From JAWXBR01 sp034440235 (GTDB lineage Bacteria > Bacteroidota > Ignavibacteria > Kapaibacteriales > Kapaibacteriaceae): a DNA stretch of 64,000 nt. Of the stretch, positions 26,053 to 35,445 are shown piece after piece. The stretch lies in contig JAWXBR010000011.1 of assembly GCA_034440235.1 (NCBI GenBank), positions 1 to 64,000 of the forward strand. The letters run 5' to 3'. Position 1 is the first letter of the stretch, and every line of letters begins with the position of its first letter. A model generated the notes under the pieces. The model searched no databases. It had not been told where the DNA came from and was given only the letters and a program-made list of their open reading frames with translations. Made by a program: the position numbers and the translations under genes.

Positions 26053-28146
26053 TGTCGTTTGAGCGTCAGTTGTCATACGAACGATGTAGTGTCCGACTGC
26101 AAGAGCCGATGCATCGAAGCCGACATTAAATGCTCCGGGCAACACGTTGTTCTGCTCGAACGACCACATGGTGCGTCCGTGTATGTCGTACACGGCAAGT
26201 GTCATAACCGCAACTACACCTCGGCTCGCATCGATGTTCACTGCGAACGAGATATTCGATTCGGCAGGGTTCGGTGATGCAACGAGTGATGCACGTGCCG
26301 GCGTATCTGAGGTCTCACCAGCAATTGACGTTGTAACGACATTTGTCGAGGCGTTCCTGCCGTACGCATAGTACGTACCGCTGGCTGTTGAGCGTAATGC
26401 GACCGTTTGGACGACGTATTCAATCGAGCCTTCGAACCTTGTTGAATCAGCATACGAGGTTGCTGTTATTGGATTGGCCGTTAGCTGCACGTACGCCTTG
26501 TTTGCACCACGCCGGCGGAACACCAGATAGCCGTCTACATCGCCAACGGGTCGTATCCACGAAAGCTTCACCTTGTTCGGATATTCGGTTGATGCGGTTA
26601 CGGTCTGCACTGCACCCACTGGTTTCATTATTGCGCGCAATGTTGGGTCGCCCATGAGCCCAATATGTATCCAGCGGTCGAACGGCGAGTACGTCGATAC
26701 TTGTCCATTCGCACCAACAATCAATACCGGATAGTAACCATTTTGAACAGTTGCGTTTTGCGAAATGCGGGTGCTGTAGCCAACTGTTTCACCAAGACCC
26801 ATGTTGTGTATGTACCAATGGGGACGTCCAGACCAAGCACAAGTCAAGGCTTCGGGTTTCGATGCAAGAGCGGAGCGTAGGAAGTTATTCCTAGTGTCCC
26901 AGTCGCCGAAGTAGCTTCCGAACAAGAACGTGAAGACGGCATTCACTGGCTTTGAAACCATGTCGGTCGTACTGCCAACACCGCTTGCCCCGGCATCGTT
27001 TCCACCGCCACAGCCGTAAGCCATGAGGTGCACCGGAGGCAATGCAAGTGTGCCAAAGAAATCACCTGCCTTAACAGCAGTATCGCCGCCAAACACACTA
27101 AAGCCCCGCCATGCCGATGCCGCGAACCTGCCGTCGTTGCCCTGAAAGTTGTCGTCGATAATGCCACCCATGCGAATTGATGGCGATGTTGTGCGGTACT
27201 TGTGATTGCGGTTCAGGTAGTTCTTCAACAAGTCTATTTCACTTATTGGATTTGTTGCAGCCTCGGTGAATGCAGGCATGTTGAAAAAGTCAACACGTCC
27301 AACAGGAACATCAACATCCGTTAGAAACAAACTCTGGTCGTACTTGCCATCACCTGGCACGTTGTCTTGCGCAGCTCTGTTTGTGTTTGGCACGTTGAGC
27401 GTTAAGTCGGTGTAGGTACCGTCTAGTTCTCCGTAGATTCCATCGGCTGGCCAGGCTCCTCTGTGATCGGGGTGACCATCTGGGACAATAGCTCCTGAGT
27501 ACAGAACAGGTAGGCGTCCGATAAGCAGAATTGCTCCAAGGTCTCTACCACCCGCTGTCGCCTCATCGCGAATGAGTTTTCGTACCCGTTCGACCTTTTC
27601 CGATGAAAATGTTTCTGCACGCGGTGCCGAAACAATAGAGACAACCCAGCCTTCGGATTCGAGGTCGGACTTAAGTGCGTTTAACTGCTGTTGCAGTGGT
27701 GCCAGCATGGTCGAGTCTACGAGTACAAGAGTGCGTTTCGGACGTTCAGGCAAAACCATCATGCCTGACGAGATATAACCCGAACCCATCCATGCACCGA
27801 ATTGAGCTACTCCGTTGCTATCTGTGCCTATTTGACGGTACATATAGCGGAGTACGCGGTACTCGTATGCTTGGCCAGCAACAACTTCGGTATCGGTCCA
27901 TTGCGTTGCAGTCGAGTCTAGCGTGGCCATTGCGGTACCCGACCATGCTGGCTCACTTTTCGATTTCCTTGTTATTTGAATCTGTTTTCCACTAGGATCG
28001 GCGTCCCAGTGCAATGTGATCGAAGGCGAAACACCTGCATTTACTGTCGCTGATAACAACACAGCGAATTCACTTGATTGCTGGGCGTTGGTATAGGCGC
28101 ATTGCAGCATGAGAAACAACACAACTAGCAACGTAACACGTGACAT
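26026..28146 (-). CDS. T9SS-secreted gingipain-like (C25-type) protein with Fn3 and sorting tail
   Basis: 706 aa. Signal peptide (SRVTLLVVLFLMLQCAYTNAQ), an Fn3-like domain (about 30-125), then a region resembling the gingipain/C25 caspase-like fold: RTLVLVDSTMLAPLQQQLNA, AILLIGRLPVLYSG, DVPVGRVDFFNM, LLKNYLNRNHKYR, ending with the family-like LMGDPTLRAI. A second Fn3-like unit (VKLSWIRPVGDVDGYLVFRR) and a type IX sorting tail (LVASPNPAESNISFAV to GHYIVRMTTD) follow. The expected catalytic His-Gly and Cys pair is not obvious; VHLMAYGCGGGND is the only candidate. Predicted cell-surface or secreted; activity uncertain. Confidence 0.75.
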   Translation of the reverse strand: MSRVTLLVVLFLMLQCAYTNAQQSSEFAVLLSATVNAGVSPSITLHWDADPSGKQIQITRKSKSEPAWSGTAMATLDSTATQWTDTEVVAGQAYEYRVLRYMYRQIGTDSNGVAQFGAWMGSGYISSGMMVLPERPKRTLVLVDSTMLAPLQQQLNALKSDLESEGWVVSIVSAPRAETFSSEKVERVRKLIRDEATAGGRDLGAILLIGRLPVLYSGAIVPDGHPDHRGAWPADGIYGELDGTYTDLTLNVPNTNRAAQDNVPGDGKYDQSLFLTDVDVPVGRVDFFNMPAFTEAATNPISEIDLLKNYLNRNHKYRTTSPSIRMGGIIDDNFQGNDGRFAASAWRGFSVFGGDTAVKAGDFFGTLALPPVHLMAYGCGGGNDAGASGVGSTTDMVSKPVNAVFTFLFGSYFGDWDTRNNFLRSALASKPEALTCAWSGRPHWYIHNMGLGETVGYSTRISQNATVQNGYYPVLIVGANGQVSTYSPFDRWIHIGLMGDPTLRAIMKPVGAVQTVTASTEYPNKVKLSWIRPVGDVDGYLVFRRRGANKAYVQLTANPITATSYADSTRFEGSIEYVVQTVALRSTASGTYYAYGRNASTNVVTTSIAGETSDTPARASLVASPNPAESNISFAVNIDASRGVVAVMTLAVYDIHGRTMWSFEQNNVLPGAFNVGFDASALAVGHYIVRMTTDAQTTTTPLTIAR

Positions 28147-28268
28147 ATACGATCTCCAGATTTGAGCGATATCTATGTCAAAATACGAAGAGGATGTTAC
28201 AGGCCACTGTACTGCGTATCTTGTGGAAACGACTGTAACGTACCTCCTTAACGTCGGTTCTTGCCCAC

Positions 28269-31200
28269 ATGATACGAGTAGTCCTCCTCGTTTTGCTGAC
28301 TGTTTGTGCCACGTCGGCGCTTGCTCAGTTCCCCCCAGCCTGTGATTCTCGCAAAGAGTGTATCGGGCAGGCTATATCCATGACCACAACAAGTGGTCAG
28401 GCTGTGCATTTCATAGAACTGACAAAACAGCCTATTACTCCGCGGCAAGCAGCGCTTACTGTCGAGATGTGGGTGAAGGTAGATCGTCAGGCCGGAAAAC
28501 GTCAGTTTCTGGCAAGCCTATGGGGTCCGAACGTCGATGTAAACGACGTGTTCAATCTGTATATCAACGAGTCCGACCAGCTTTCGTTCGAGGTCAATCC
28601 CGAAGGTTCTATACTCGGCGCTGCGGACAACACAGTTGTGCGAGCTTCGGCAACTGGGATGTACGGACGTTGGACGCATGTTGCTGCGGTGTTTGACGGC
28701 AGTACTGCGAGTGTGTCGTTGTATGTGGATGGGACGTTGGTGGGCGGACCCGTTACGAATGCATCGTACCCTGTCAACACACTCAATCCGCTCTCGCGCG
28801 GCGACCTCAATACGCTCATCGGCTCATCAAATGGCTTCCTCGATAACCAAAATCTCAATCGAACCCTATTGGGAATGGTTGATGAGTTCAGGTTGTGGAA
28901 CAGAGCACTTACTGCACTTGAGATTAATTGTCAGAAGGATCTGTCACTGAACGGCAATGAGTCGGGCCTACGTGTCTACTATCGCTGCAACGAACCCGTG
29001 AACAACGTTGTGCAGATATGTGATGCTACAGGGGGCGGGCATACGGGGCTGCTTCGCTCGGGGACTACGAATCAGCGCTCCGATCGCGTTCCGAAAAAGA
29101 GCATGACGGTCTCACCGTCGTTTGTAACAGAAGAGATAAAATGTGATACAACTCGCACGTGGACGTTTACGGTGTCGGATACATCGGTGTGTGGAAGTGC
29201 TGCTGTGGTGTCGGTACGTGGACCCGAAAAGTCATTATTCACGATCACTCCAACAAACATTACGCTTGCTCCCGGTACTCCTGTTACACTTACACTTACG
29301 TACCGCGGTACAAACATCGGTGGCTTTACAGACTCGATCGAGATACGTCCGACAAATCGGTGTGGACTTCCCTCTACATATGTGAAGCTTACACTTTCGC
29401 GCATTACACAGGTAGGTGCATCCCGTAACTTCATCCGATACGACACATTGTATGTGGGATGTAAGGAGCGGAATTCTATGGACTCGACGGTTACGATTTG
29501 TAACACAAGCGATCAGCTCGGATCGCCGAAGCCTGTTACCATTTCAGCTGCATCGACAAACGACCCAACGGCCTTTCGTCTTGTAAGTCCAGGGCTGCCC
29601 CTTACCCTCGCTCCAGGAGAATGCTCGACGTTTACCGTGCGCAGTCTCGTGAAAGACACAACAAACGATTACTTCGACACGCTGCGATTGCAAACAACCG
29701 ATTCTTGTCAGCGTGCACCGCTTGCAATTGCATTACAGGGGCGCACCACAGAAGTAATCATCCTTCAGTCGGCGGGTGGTGGACGCCTTCCTGATACTAT
29801 GAAGTTCGAAAACACGTGCCCCGGACAGCTTAGCAACCCTCTTTATTATACGTGGCAGAATCTTACTCCTTCGCCCCTTACCATCGACTCCTTAACGGTA
29901 CCGCCAGACTTTACGCATTATAGACTGACGTACCCGCGGATACTCATGGACAGTACGGGTTATCCGCCGAATGCTGTGCGTTTTAGACCGCGCAATCCTG
30001 GTGGGTATGTAGACAGCATCGTTATTCATACGCGTATACAGGGATGTACGATTGAGAAGAAGATCTATGTGAAAGGACGCGGACTCGATAACAAGGTCGA
30101 ATGGTCGATTGACAGCCTGATTGACTTTGGCAATGTTATCGTCGGACAACAGCGTACGCTCAGTGTCGTTGCACGTAATCGAAGTCAATTCGACACACTG
30201 AATATTTCTCTGTACGTAGAACGTGGTGAGGCGTTTACATTGCTGTCGGGCACTGGACGTCGCATACCACCAATGGACTCGACCACGATACCGATCACAT
30301 TCCGTCCAATCGACTCCATCGAATACCTCGACCGTCTGTGCTTCTTCGAAACACGCTGTTACACTGTTGGCTGCATTCCACTACGTGGCAAGGGCATCCT
30401 CGAAACGTTCCGCTTCTCACCTCTCGTGATGGAAACGCAAGGTGTAGTTGCGTGTTCGTTTAAGGACGACACTGTGCACATCGTTAACCTTACACAAACC
30501 GCTCAAACAATAACAAACGTTACATTTCAGAATCCGAGCACGAAGTTCACGGCCCTCGATCCGCCTTTGCCATGGTCGACGTTTACGATACCAGCAGATG
30601 ATTCGATACGGTTTATCTTCAGATACACTCCGAACGACGTAACGCAAGACAGAGCAGACAGAGCATTCATAGCATATAAGTCGGCAAGTCTTAAAGACTG
30701 GCAATGTCAGCTCATAGGCACATCTGCTACCCCGCGTTTGTTCATTACGTCGTACACCGCATTCGGCACAGTAGAAGTGGGTGATACACGTAATGCGACG
30801 CTCATTGTAGAGAACACATCTGCACTTCCGGTGCTTGTAGACTCGTTGTCAATCGGTGCGGGCTTCACAATCCTCGGAACAAGCAGGGTACTGCCAATTA
30901 CGTTGCAGCCGCGCGACTCTATTCGTGTAGATGTGCAGTTCGCTCCAACGGCATCAACCTTGTACAATGCAAAACTCACCGCACACTCAGAGAATCCATG
31001 TTCGGTAAAGGGAACGGGTGATCTGAACGGACGTGGTGTAATTATCGAACTCGAGAGCGCCCTAAGCCTTGTTAACTTTGGTTATATACGTCCGTGTGAA
31101 TGTTCTGAACGCACCATCGAACTCCTCAACGGTTCGCTCGTGTTCGACATGACAGTAGAGAACATTTGGGTCGATTCTACTGGAGTACCGGGCGGCAAGC

Positions 31201-33290
31201 CGCAATTCTATTCGTGGACGTCGGTGTTCTCACCAACAGGCACGGTGCCTTACACGATTCCACCTGGCAAACGTGATACGGTTACGGTCAAATTCTGTCC
31301 GAACACCCCTGCCATCGACGCTCAAACAGAAGTCAAGGCCGCCTTTCACGTCAAAGCCCGTGGCTCGCAGTGGAGCAAACAACTCGAGACATTTCTCTTC
31401 GGCAAACGCGCTATGACGTTCAAGCCAGCGCCAGTAAACATTCAGTTCCCGTACGGTGTAATCGACGTAATGAGTCCGACCGCCCTTAACGTCAACATCT
31501 CCATCCCAAGCTTCCTCACAAACCCATCGCAGGACACCGTTGTTATCGACTCGGTAACGTTTCTTCCGAACGACCGTGTCTTCTTCGTTACGTCGCCAAT
31601 AACATGGCCACAGGTTATCGAGCCGGGCGATTCGCTTCGCATACAGCTACGTCAGCGTCCACGCGCACCACGCGACTACCGCGCCCGCCTCGTGCTGCAC
31701 TACAGCAAGCCATGCGTTGGCCAGGATACTACAGTCCTTATTCGAGGGGGCGGCTTCGCCCAGCCAAAGGGGCTAACGTTTTCATACAACTTGCAACGGA
31801 CATTACCCGACACGTTTGCGTTGGTGTCATGTGATACCGTCGACATTCCAATCTGGTCATCGATTACCATCGATGCCAGTGTAGTTGACATTATGATGCG
31901 CGTCGACTTCGACTCAACACAAGTACGACTACTTGAAATTTCTTCGCCGCTACTTCAGCGTAGCTGCACATCTGCAACGGGTGGTATTACGTATACACCC
32001 GATACAATTATTACACCATCGCCGTATGGCGGATTGAATGTTGTGATGAAGAATGTGTGCGGCATCGATTCGTTGTCACCCATTGCATGGATGCGATTTG
32101 TAACCGTAAACAACAACAGAGCGAACAGCCGCATTACGATAGACAGCATCAACTTCGACACCGAAGATGTTATTCTCTACAAGCTCATTGCAACGGGTGA
32201 TAGAGGCGTGATTCTCGGCTTGAAATCGGAAATACAGATTCGTCAGATGACTGCATTCGACAGCGTACGCATTCTTGATTGTGTTGAACGAACAGTAACC
32301 GTGTTTAACTCTGGTGACCTTACAAACACCATCGACGACCTGCTTGATTTGCCGCTCTACACAAGCATTGTCTCTTCTGTGCCTCCACTGGGCGACTCAG
32401 TACGTCCTGGCGACTCCGCAATGATCACCATTCGTTTCTGTCCGCAGCGCGAACGCTCCGTCGACACAAACCTCATTGCCGTATCTGCTTCGCCTTGCGA
32501 AACGCGCGACACAAGCGCAGTAACGGGTTACGGCTACGCTCCAGAACTCGATCTTGCAATGGCGGCCATGAAAACCTTCTGGGTGCCAGATTCACTAGGT
32601 GGTACAATTGGTGATACCATCGAAGTGCCAGTGATGGTTGAAAAAGATATCAGTGCTACGTATGGTGGCATTACGTACTGGATGAATGCACTCTCGTTCG
32701 ATGTAGAGCTTGCATACAATGCACGAGCGCTGAAATTTATCGACGCAACGTTTCTCGCAGAGCCAGGCATGATTGCCGATGCGCCTACGCCCGGACGCGT
32801 TCGCATTCAAGCAGCCTCTGCCGATACCATTCAAGCTGGCGAGCTTGCACGTTTGCGATTTGTTGTCACCGTGCCCGAGTTCGATCGGAATGACATTGCT
32901 GTAAGTGCAACCGGTTTTCTTTCAGATTCACTGCAATTCCTCGACATCGTTCCGCAGAATGTTACAACACCGTTCATCACATCCGGTTCGTGCAACATCA
33001 CCGTCGTGAAATTCAGTCCCGTCGCCGCGTCCAGCATCGCCCTCCATCCGAACCCAGTACTCGACGACGCAACAGTTGTCTTCAGCATTCAGGAAACAGT
33101 GCCGGTGTTCATAGAGCTCATCGATGCCAACGGACAAGTTGTCCGTTCGTTGATGGACGGACGTATGACGCTAAGCGGTGGCGAATACGCCGTACGTTTC
33201 AACACCACCGAACATGCAGCAGGTGTCTATCATTTGCGTCTCTCTGCAGGCGTCTTTAACGCAACGGTTCCATTTGTCATTGTTAAGTGA
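28269..33290 (+). CDS. Giant T9SS surface protein: LamG domain, ASH-type repeats, cohesin-like domain
   Basis: 1673 aa. Signal peptide (RVVLLVLLTVCATSALAQ). Residues about 30-240 form a LamG/concanavalin-like domain (LTVEMWVKVDRQAGKRQFLA, WTHVAAVFDGSTASVSLYVDGT, VDEFRLWNRALTALEI). Next come at least eight choice-of-anchor-D/ASH-like immunoglobulin repeats, each about 100 residues, marked by LxPGxxxxVTVxFxP patterns and paired Cys. About 1425-1550 resembles a cohesin-like domain (DTIEVPVMVEKD, LSFDVELAYNARALKFIDATF). The C-terminus is a type IX sorting tail (IALHPNPVLDDATVVFSI to GVYHLRLSAG). Probable adhesin or surface scaffold; no enzyme domain seen. Confidence 0.82.
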   Translation: MIRVVLLVLLTVCATSALAQFPPACDSRKECIGQAISMTTTSGQAVHFIELTKQPITPRQAALTVEMWVKVDRQAGKRQFLASLWGPNVDVNDVFNLYINESDQLSFEVNPEGSILGAADNTVVRASATGMYGRWTHVAAVFDGSTASVSLYVDGTLVGGPVTNASYPVNTLNPLSRGDLNTLIGSSNGFLDNQNLNRTLLGMVDEFRLWNRALTALEINCQKDLSLNGNESGLRVYYRCNEPVNNVVQICDATGGGHTGLLRSGTTNQRSDRVPKKSMTVSPSFVTEEIKCDTTRTWTFTVSDTSVCGSAAVVSVRGPEKSLFTITPTNITLAPGTPVTLTLTYRGTNIGGFTDSIEIRPTNRCGLPSTYVKLTLSRITQVGASRNFIRYDTLYVGCKERNSMDSTVTICNTSDQLGSPKPVTISAASTNDPTAFRLVSPGLPLTLAPGECSTFTVRSLVKDTTNDYFDTLRLQTTDSCQRAPLAIALQGRTTEVIILQSAGGGRLPDTMKFENTCPGQLSNPLYYTWQNLTPSPLTIDSLTVPPDFTHYRLTYPRILMDSTGYPPNAVRFRPRNPGGYVDSIVIHTRIQGCTIEKKIYVKGRGLDNKVEWSIDSLIDFGNVIVGQQRTLSVVARNRSQFDTLNISLYVERGEAFTLLSGTGRRIPPMDSTTIPITFRPIDSIEYLDRLCFFETRCYTVGCIPLRGKGILETFRFSPLVMETQGVVACSFKDDTVHIVNLTQTAQTITNVTFQNPSTKFTALDPPLPWSTFTIPADDSIRFIFRYTPNDVTQDRADRAFIAYKSASLKDWQCQLIGTSATPRLFITSYTAFGTVEVGDTRNATLIVENTSALPVLVDSLSIGAGFTILGTSRVLPITLQPRDSIRVDVQFAPTASTLYNAKLTAHSENPCSVKGTGDLNGRGVIIELESALSLVNFGYIRPCECSERTIELLNGSLVFDMTVENIWVDSTGVPGGKPQFYSWTSVFSPTGTVPYTIPPGKRDTVTVKFCPNTPAIDAQTEVKAAFHVKARGSQWSKQLETFLFGKRAMTFKPAPVNIQFPYGVIDVMSPTALNVNISIPSFLTNPSQDTVVIDSVTFLPNDRVFFVTSPITWPQVIEPGDSLRIQLRQRPRAPRDYRARLVLHYSKPCVGQDTTVLIRGGGFAQPKGLTFSYNLQRTLPDTFALVSCDTVDIPIWSSITIDASVVDIMMRVDFDSTQVRLLEISSPLLQRSCTSATGGITYTPDTIITPSPYGGLNVVMKNVCGIDSLSPIAWMRFVTVNNNRANSRITIDSINFDTEDVILYKLIATGDRGVILGLKSEIQIRQMTAFDSVRILDCVERTVTVFNSGDLTNTIDDLLDLPLYTSIVSSVPPLGDSVRPGDSAMITIRFCPQRERSVDTNLIAVSASPCETRDTSAVTGYGYAPELDLAMAAMKTFWVPDSLGGTIGDTIEVPVMVEKDISATYGGITYWMNALSFDVELAYNARALKFIDATFLAEPGMIADAPTPGRVRIQAASADTIQAGELARLRFVVTVPEFDRNDIAVSATGFLSDSLQFLDIVPQNVTTPFITSGSCNITVVKFSPVAASSIALHPNPVLDDATVVFSIQETVPVFIELIDANGQVVRSLMDGRMTLSGGEYAVRFNTTEHAAGVYHLRLSAGVFNATVPFVIVK

Positions 33291-33332
33291 CGGACACTCA
33301 AATCGACATCGTACAATGATCGACGTCACGAT

Positions 33333-34574
33333 ATGACAGACGTCATCGTTATTGGTGCGGGTGCGGCAGGCCTCATGTGTGCAGCAGTTGCAGCTCGACA
33401 AGGCAAACGCGTGCACGTCCTCGAAAGCAACAACCGCGCTGGTGCAAAAATCCGCATTAGCGGTGGGGGCCGTTGCAACTTCACGAATCGCGAAGTCACA
33501 CATCACAACTTTATCTCACGCAACCCCGATTTCTGTCGTAGTGCTCTTACGCGCTACACACCGCACGACTTCATTTCACTCGTCGACTCATACAACATTG
33601 CATGGCACGAGAAAACATTGGGTCAGCTATTCTGCGATGGCTCCGCCCAACAAATCATCGACATGCTCCTTGCCGAATGTGCACTTGGTGATGTACATGT
33701 ACAACTCAATGCACAGGTCCAGAGCGTGCGCTATGAGGATGACAGTCGCATAGGCAGCACAAGTTCTAGAACTGACGACCACGAAAACAAATCAGCCTCG
33801 GAGAGTTGTTCGCGCTTCGTTGTAAACGTCAACGGCAAGGACATCGAAACACGTTCTGTTGTTGTTGCATGTGGTGGACTTTCTATTCCCACACTCGGCG
33901 CTTCCGACCTCGGTTATCGCATTGCGCGAGCTTTCTCGGTGCCGCTCGTACCGACCTTCGCAGCACTTGTGCCCTTCACGTTCGGAGAAGATTGGAAAAA
34001 AGTTTACACCGATCTCGCAGGCGTCAGTGTTGATGCCACTGTCGAAAGCAACACCGCACTCTTCAGAGAACATCTGCTGTTCACACATCGTGGTCTGAGC
34101 GGACCCGCCATTTTGCAGGCATCGTCGTATTGGGAGAAAGGCGCTGAAATTCGTGTCAACCTTCTTCCCGACCACGATTCAGAATCACTGTTGCCAGCTG
34201 CGGGCGATAAGCGACACATGTCGACCATTTTGTCCGAACACCTACCTCAGCGTTTAATACAAGTGTGGAACGACCCACGCTTACATCAGCCCGCAAATTC
34301 ATTCGCAAAAAATCAGCAAGTCGACATCATCAAGCGTATGCAGTCATGGGCAATTAAGCCCACTGGCACAGAAGGCTACGCCAAGGCCGAAGTCACGCGA
34401 GGCGGCGTCGACACCACGGCACTCTCGCAAAAAACCATGGAATGCAAATCAGTCCCCGGACTCTATTTCATCGGCGAAGTCGTTGATGTAACGGGCTGGT
34501 TAGGGGGCTATAACTTCCAGTGGGCATGGGCCTCGGGTGTCGCCGCAGGAACTGCACTGTCACAGTCCGTCTAG
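33333..34574 (+). CDS. BaiN/HI0933-family FAD-dependent oxidoreductase
   Basis: 413 aa. Dinucleotide-binding motif VIGAGAAGLMCAAVAARQG at the N-terminus, then RAGAKIRISGGGRCNFTN, the signature of this family, and C-terminal CKSVPGLYFIGEVVDVTGWLGGYNFQWAWASG binding FAD. Family members are poorly characterised flavoproteins; BaiN acts on bile-acid intermediates in gut clostridia, but that function should not be carried over here. Its first codons are duplicated 17 bp upstream (see findings). Confidence 0.92.
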   Translation: MTDVIVIGAGAAGLMCAAVAARQGKRVHVLESNNRAGAKIRISGGGRCNFTNREVTHHNFISRNPDFCRSALTRYTPHDFISLVDSYNIAWHEKTLGQLFCDGSAQQIIDMLLAECALGDVHVQLNAQVQSVRYEDDSRIGSTSSRTDDHENKSASESCSRFVVNVNGKDIETRSVVVACGGLSIPTLGASDLGYRIARAFSVPLVPTFAALVPFTFGEDWKKVYTDLAGVSVDATVESNTALFREHLLFTHRGLSGPAILQASSYWEKGAEIRVNLLPDHDSESLLPAAGDKRHMSTILSEHLPQRLIQVWNDPRLHQPANSFAKNQQVDIIKRMQSWAIKPTGTEGYAKAEVTRGGVDTTALSQKTMECKSVPGLYFIGEVVDVTGWLGGYNFQWAWASGVAAGTALSQSV

Positions 34575-34607
34575 ACTAACACACTCAATCAATACTTCAG
34601 AAAGTCA

Positions 34608-34638
34608 TTTGCAATTATATAAGTAATAGCTAATATTG
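34608..34638 (+). promoter_or_regulatory. Possible Bacteroidota-type promoter of the toxin-antitoxin pair
   Basis: TTTG at 34608-34611, then exactly 19 bp, then TAATATTG at 34631-34638 (one mismatch to TAnnTTTG). The box reaches the assumed GTG start codon, so either translation starts further in or the match is chance in AT-rich DNA. Confidence 0.3.
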
Positions 34639-35024
34639 TGCATCATTTCGCCATCAGATCGTTACAAGCTTTAAATGTCGATTGGTATGAGTTGACAGTC
34701 AACGATCAGAGCCCATGGAGCGATTTCAATAATCTCTGCATCAGAAATGGAATGAAATCTGTGACTGAAGGCTTGGTAAGATTGATGGAAGCCGCCTCTG
34801 ACGGTAAACTACTTGCAAACTCTCAAATGGAAAAAATTCGAGGAACACAATTGGCAAAATTCGAGCTCAAAAAGGGAAGTGGTTATCGTGCTTATGTATG
34901 GAAGAAGGATGCCACGAGTTGGGTTTTTTTATTAGGCGGAAAGAAGGCTACACAGAATACGGACATTCGAGATGCAAAATGGTTGGTTGCATCCTATATC
35001 GACCAACTCGGAGAAAAACTATGA
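34638..35024 (+). CDS. RelE/HigB-like toxin
   Basis: 128 aa. The pattern LMEAASDGKLLANSQMEKIRGTQLAKFELKKGSGYRAYVWKKD.TSWVFLLGGKKATQNTDIRDAKWLVASYID fits the RelE/HigB superfamily (helix pair, then an L-FELR-like strand, a YR strand and a K-x-T-Q C-terminal strand). Such toxins are ribosome-dependent mRNA nucleases. GTG start is assumed; a shorter product is possible. Stop overlaps the antitoxin start as ATGA, and toxin-first order is typical of HigBA. AT-rich upstream DNA suggests acquisition. Confidence 0.75.
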   Translation: MHHFAIRSLQALNVDWYELTVNDQSPWSDFNNLCIRNGMKSVTEGLVRLMEAASDGKLLANSQMEKIRGTQLAKFELKKGSGYRAYVWKKDATSWVFLLGGKKATQNTDIRDAKWLVASYIDQLGEKL

Positions 35025-35437
35025 TCGACTACAATGAAATACTTCGTGGACACGGATACTGGCATACCGGTATGCAGTTGGACCTTCAGGAGTCATTGCG
35101 CGTGTATCTCGAGAACAACAAACTAACCCAGCACGAGTTCGCTGAACGTCTGGGCGTGAGTCAGTCTTATATAAGCCAAGTCCTCAATGGCAATTTCGAC
35201 TTCCGATTGTCTAAGATGATTGAGCTGTACTTGGCAATTGGCAAGGTGCCATTCATCCTAGAACGTGATCTAGAAGAAGTGATTCATGAATGGCAGCAAC
35301 TAGCGCGCAAGAATGCGAGTAAACAGGCGCGTAAAGCTGCGAGTAATAATAGTCAAACAGAACCAGTTCGGAATGGCAGCAGCAAGCGGGACGTGGAGCG
35401 CAAGCGGGCTTCGACTCCGAAGCGTAAGGTGAAGTGA
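35021..35437 (+). CDS. XRE/HigA-like antitoxin
   Basis: 138 aa from ATG 35021, overlapping the toxin stop. An upstream in-frame extension to 34898 is only the toxin gene read in another frame. The HTH domain (LTQHEFAERLGVSQSYISQVLNGNFDFRLSKMIELYLAIG) is of the Cro/CI (XRE) type. The C-terminus is an unusually basic, serine-rich tail (SKRDVERKRASTPKRKVK). It should neutralise the upstream toxin and repress the shared promoter. Confidence 0.82.
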   Translation: MIDYNEILRGHGYWHTGMQLDLQESLRVYLENNKLTQHEFAERLGVSQSYISQVLNGNFDFRLSKMIELYLAIGKVPFILERDLEEVIHEWQQLARKNASKQARKAASNNSQTEPVRNGSSKRDVERKRASTPKRKVK

Positions 35438-35445
35438 GGGATCAG

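Noticed and set aside
34638..35437. Larger mobile island around the toxin-antitoxin pair
   Set aside because: No integrase, repeats or boundary sequences were found around the two genes.
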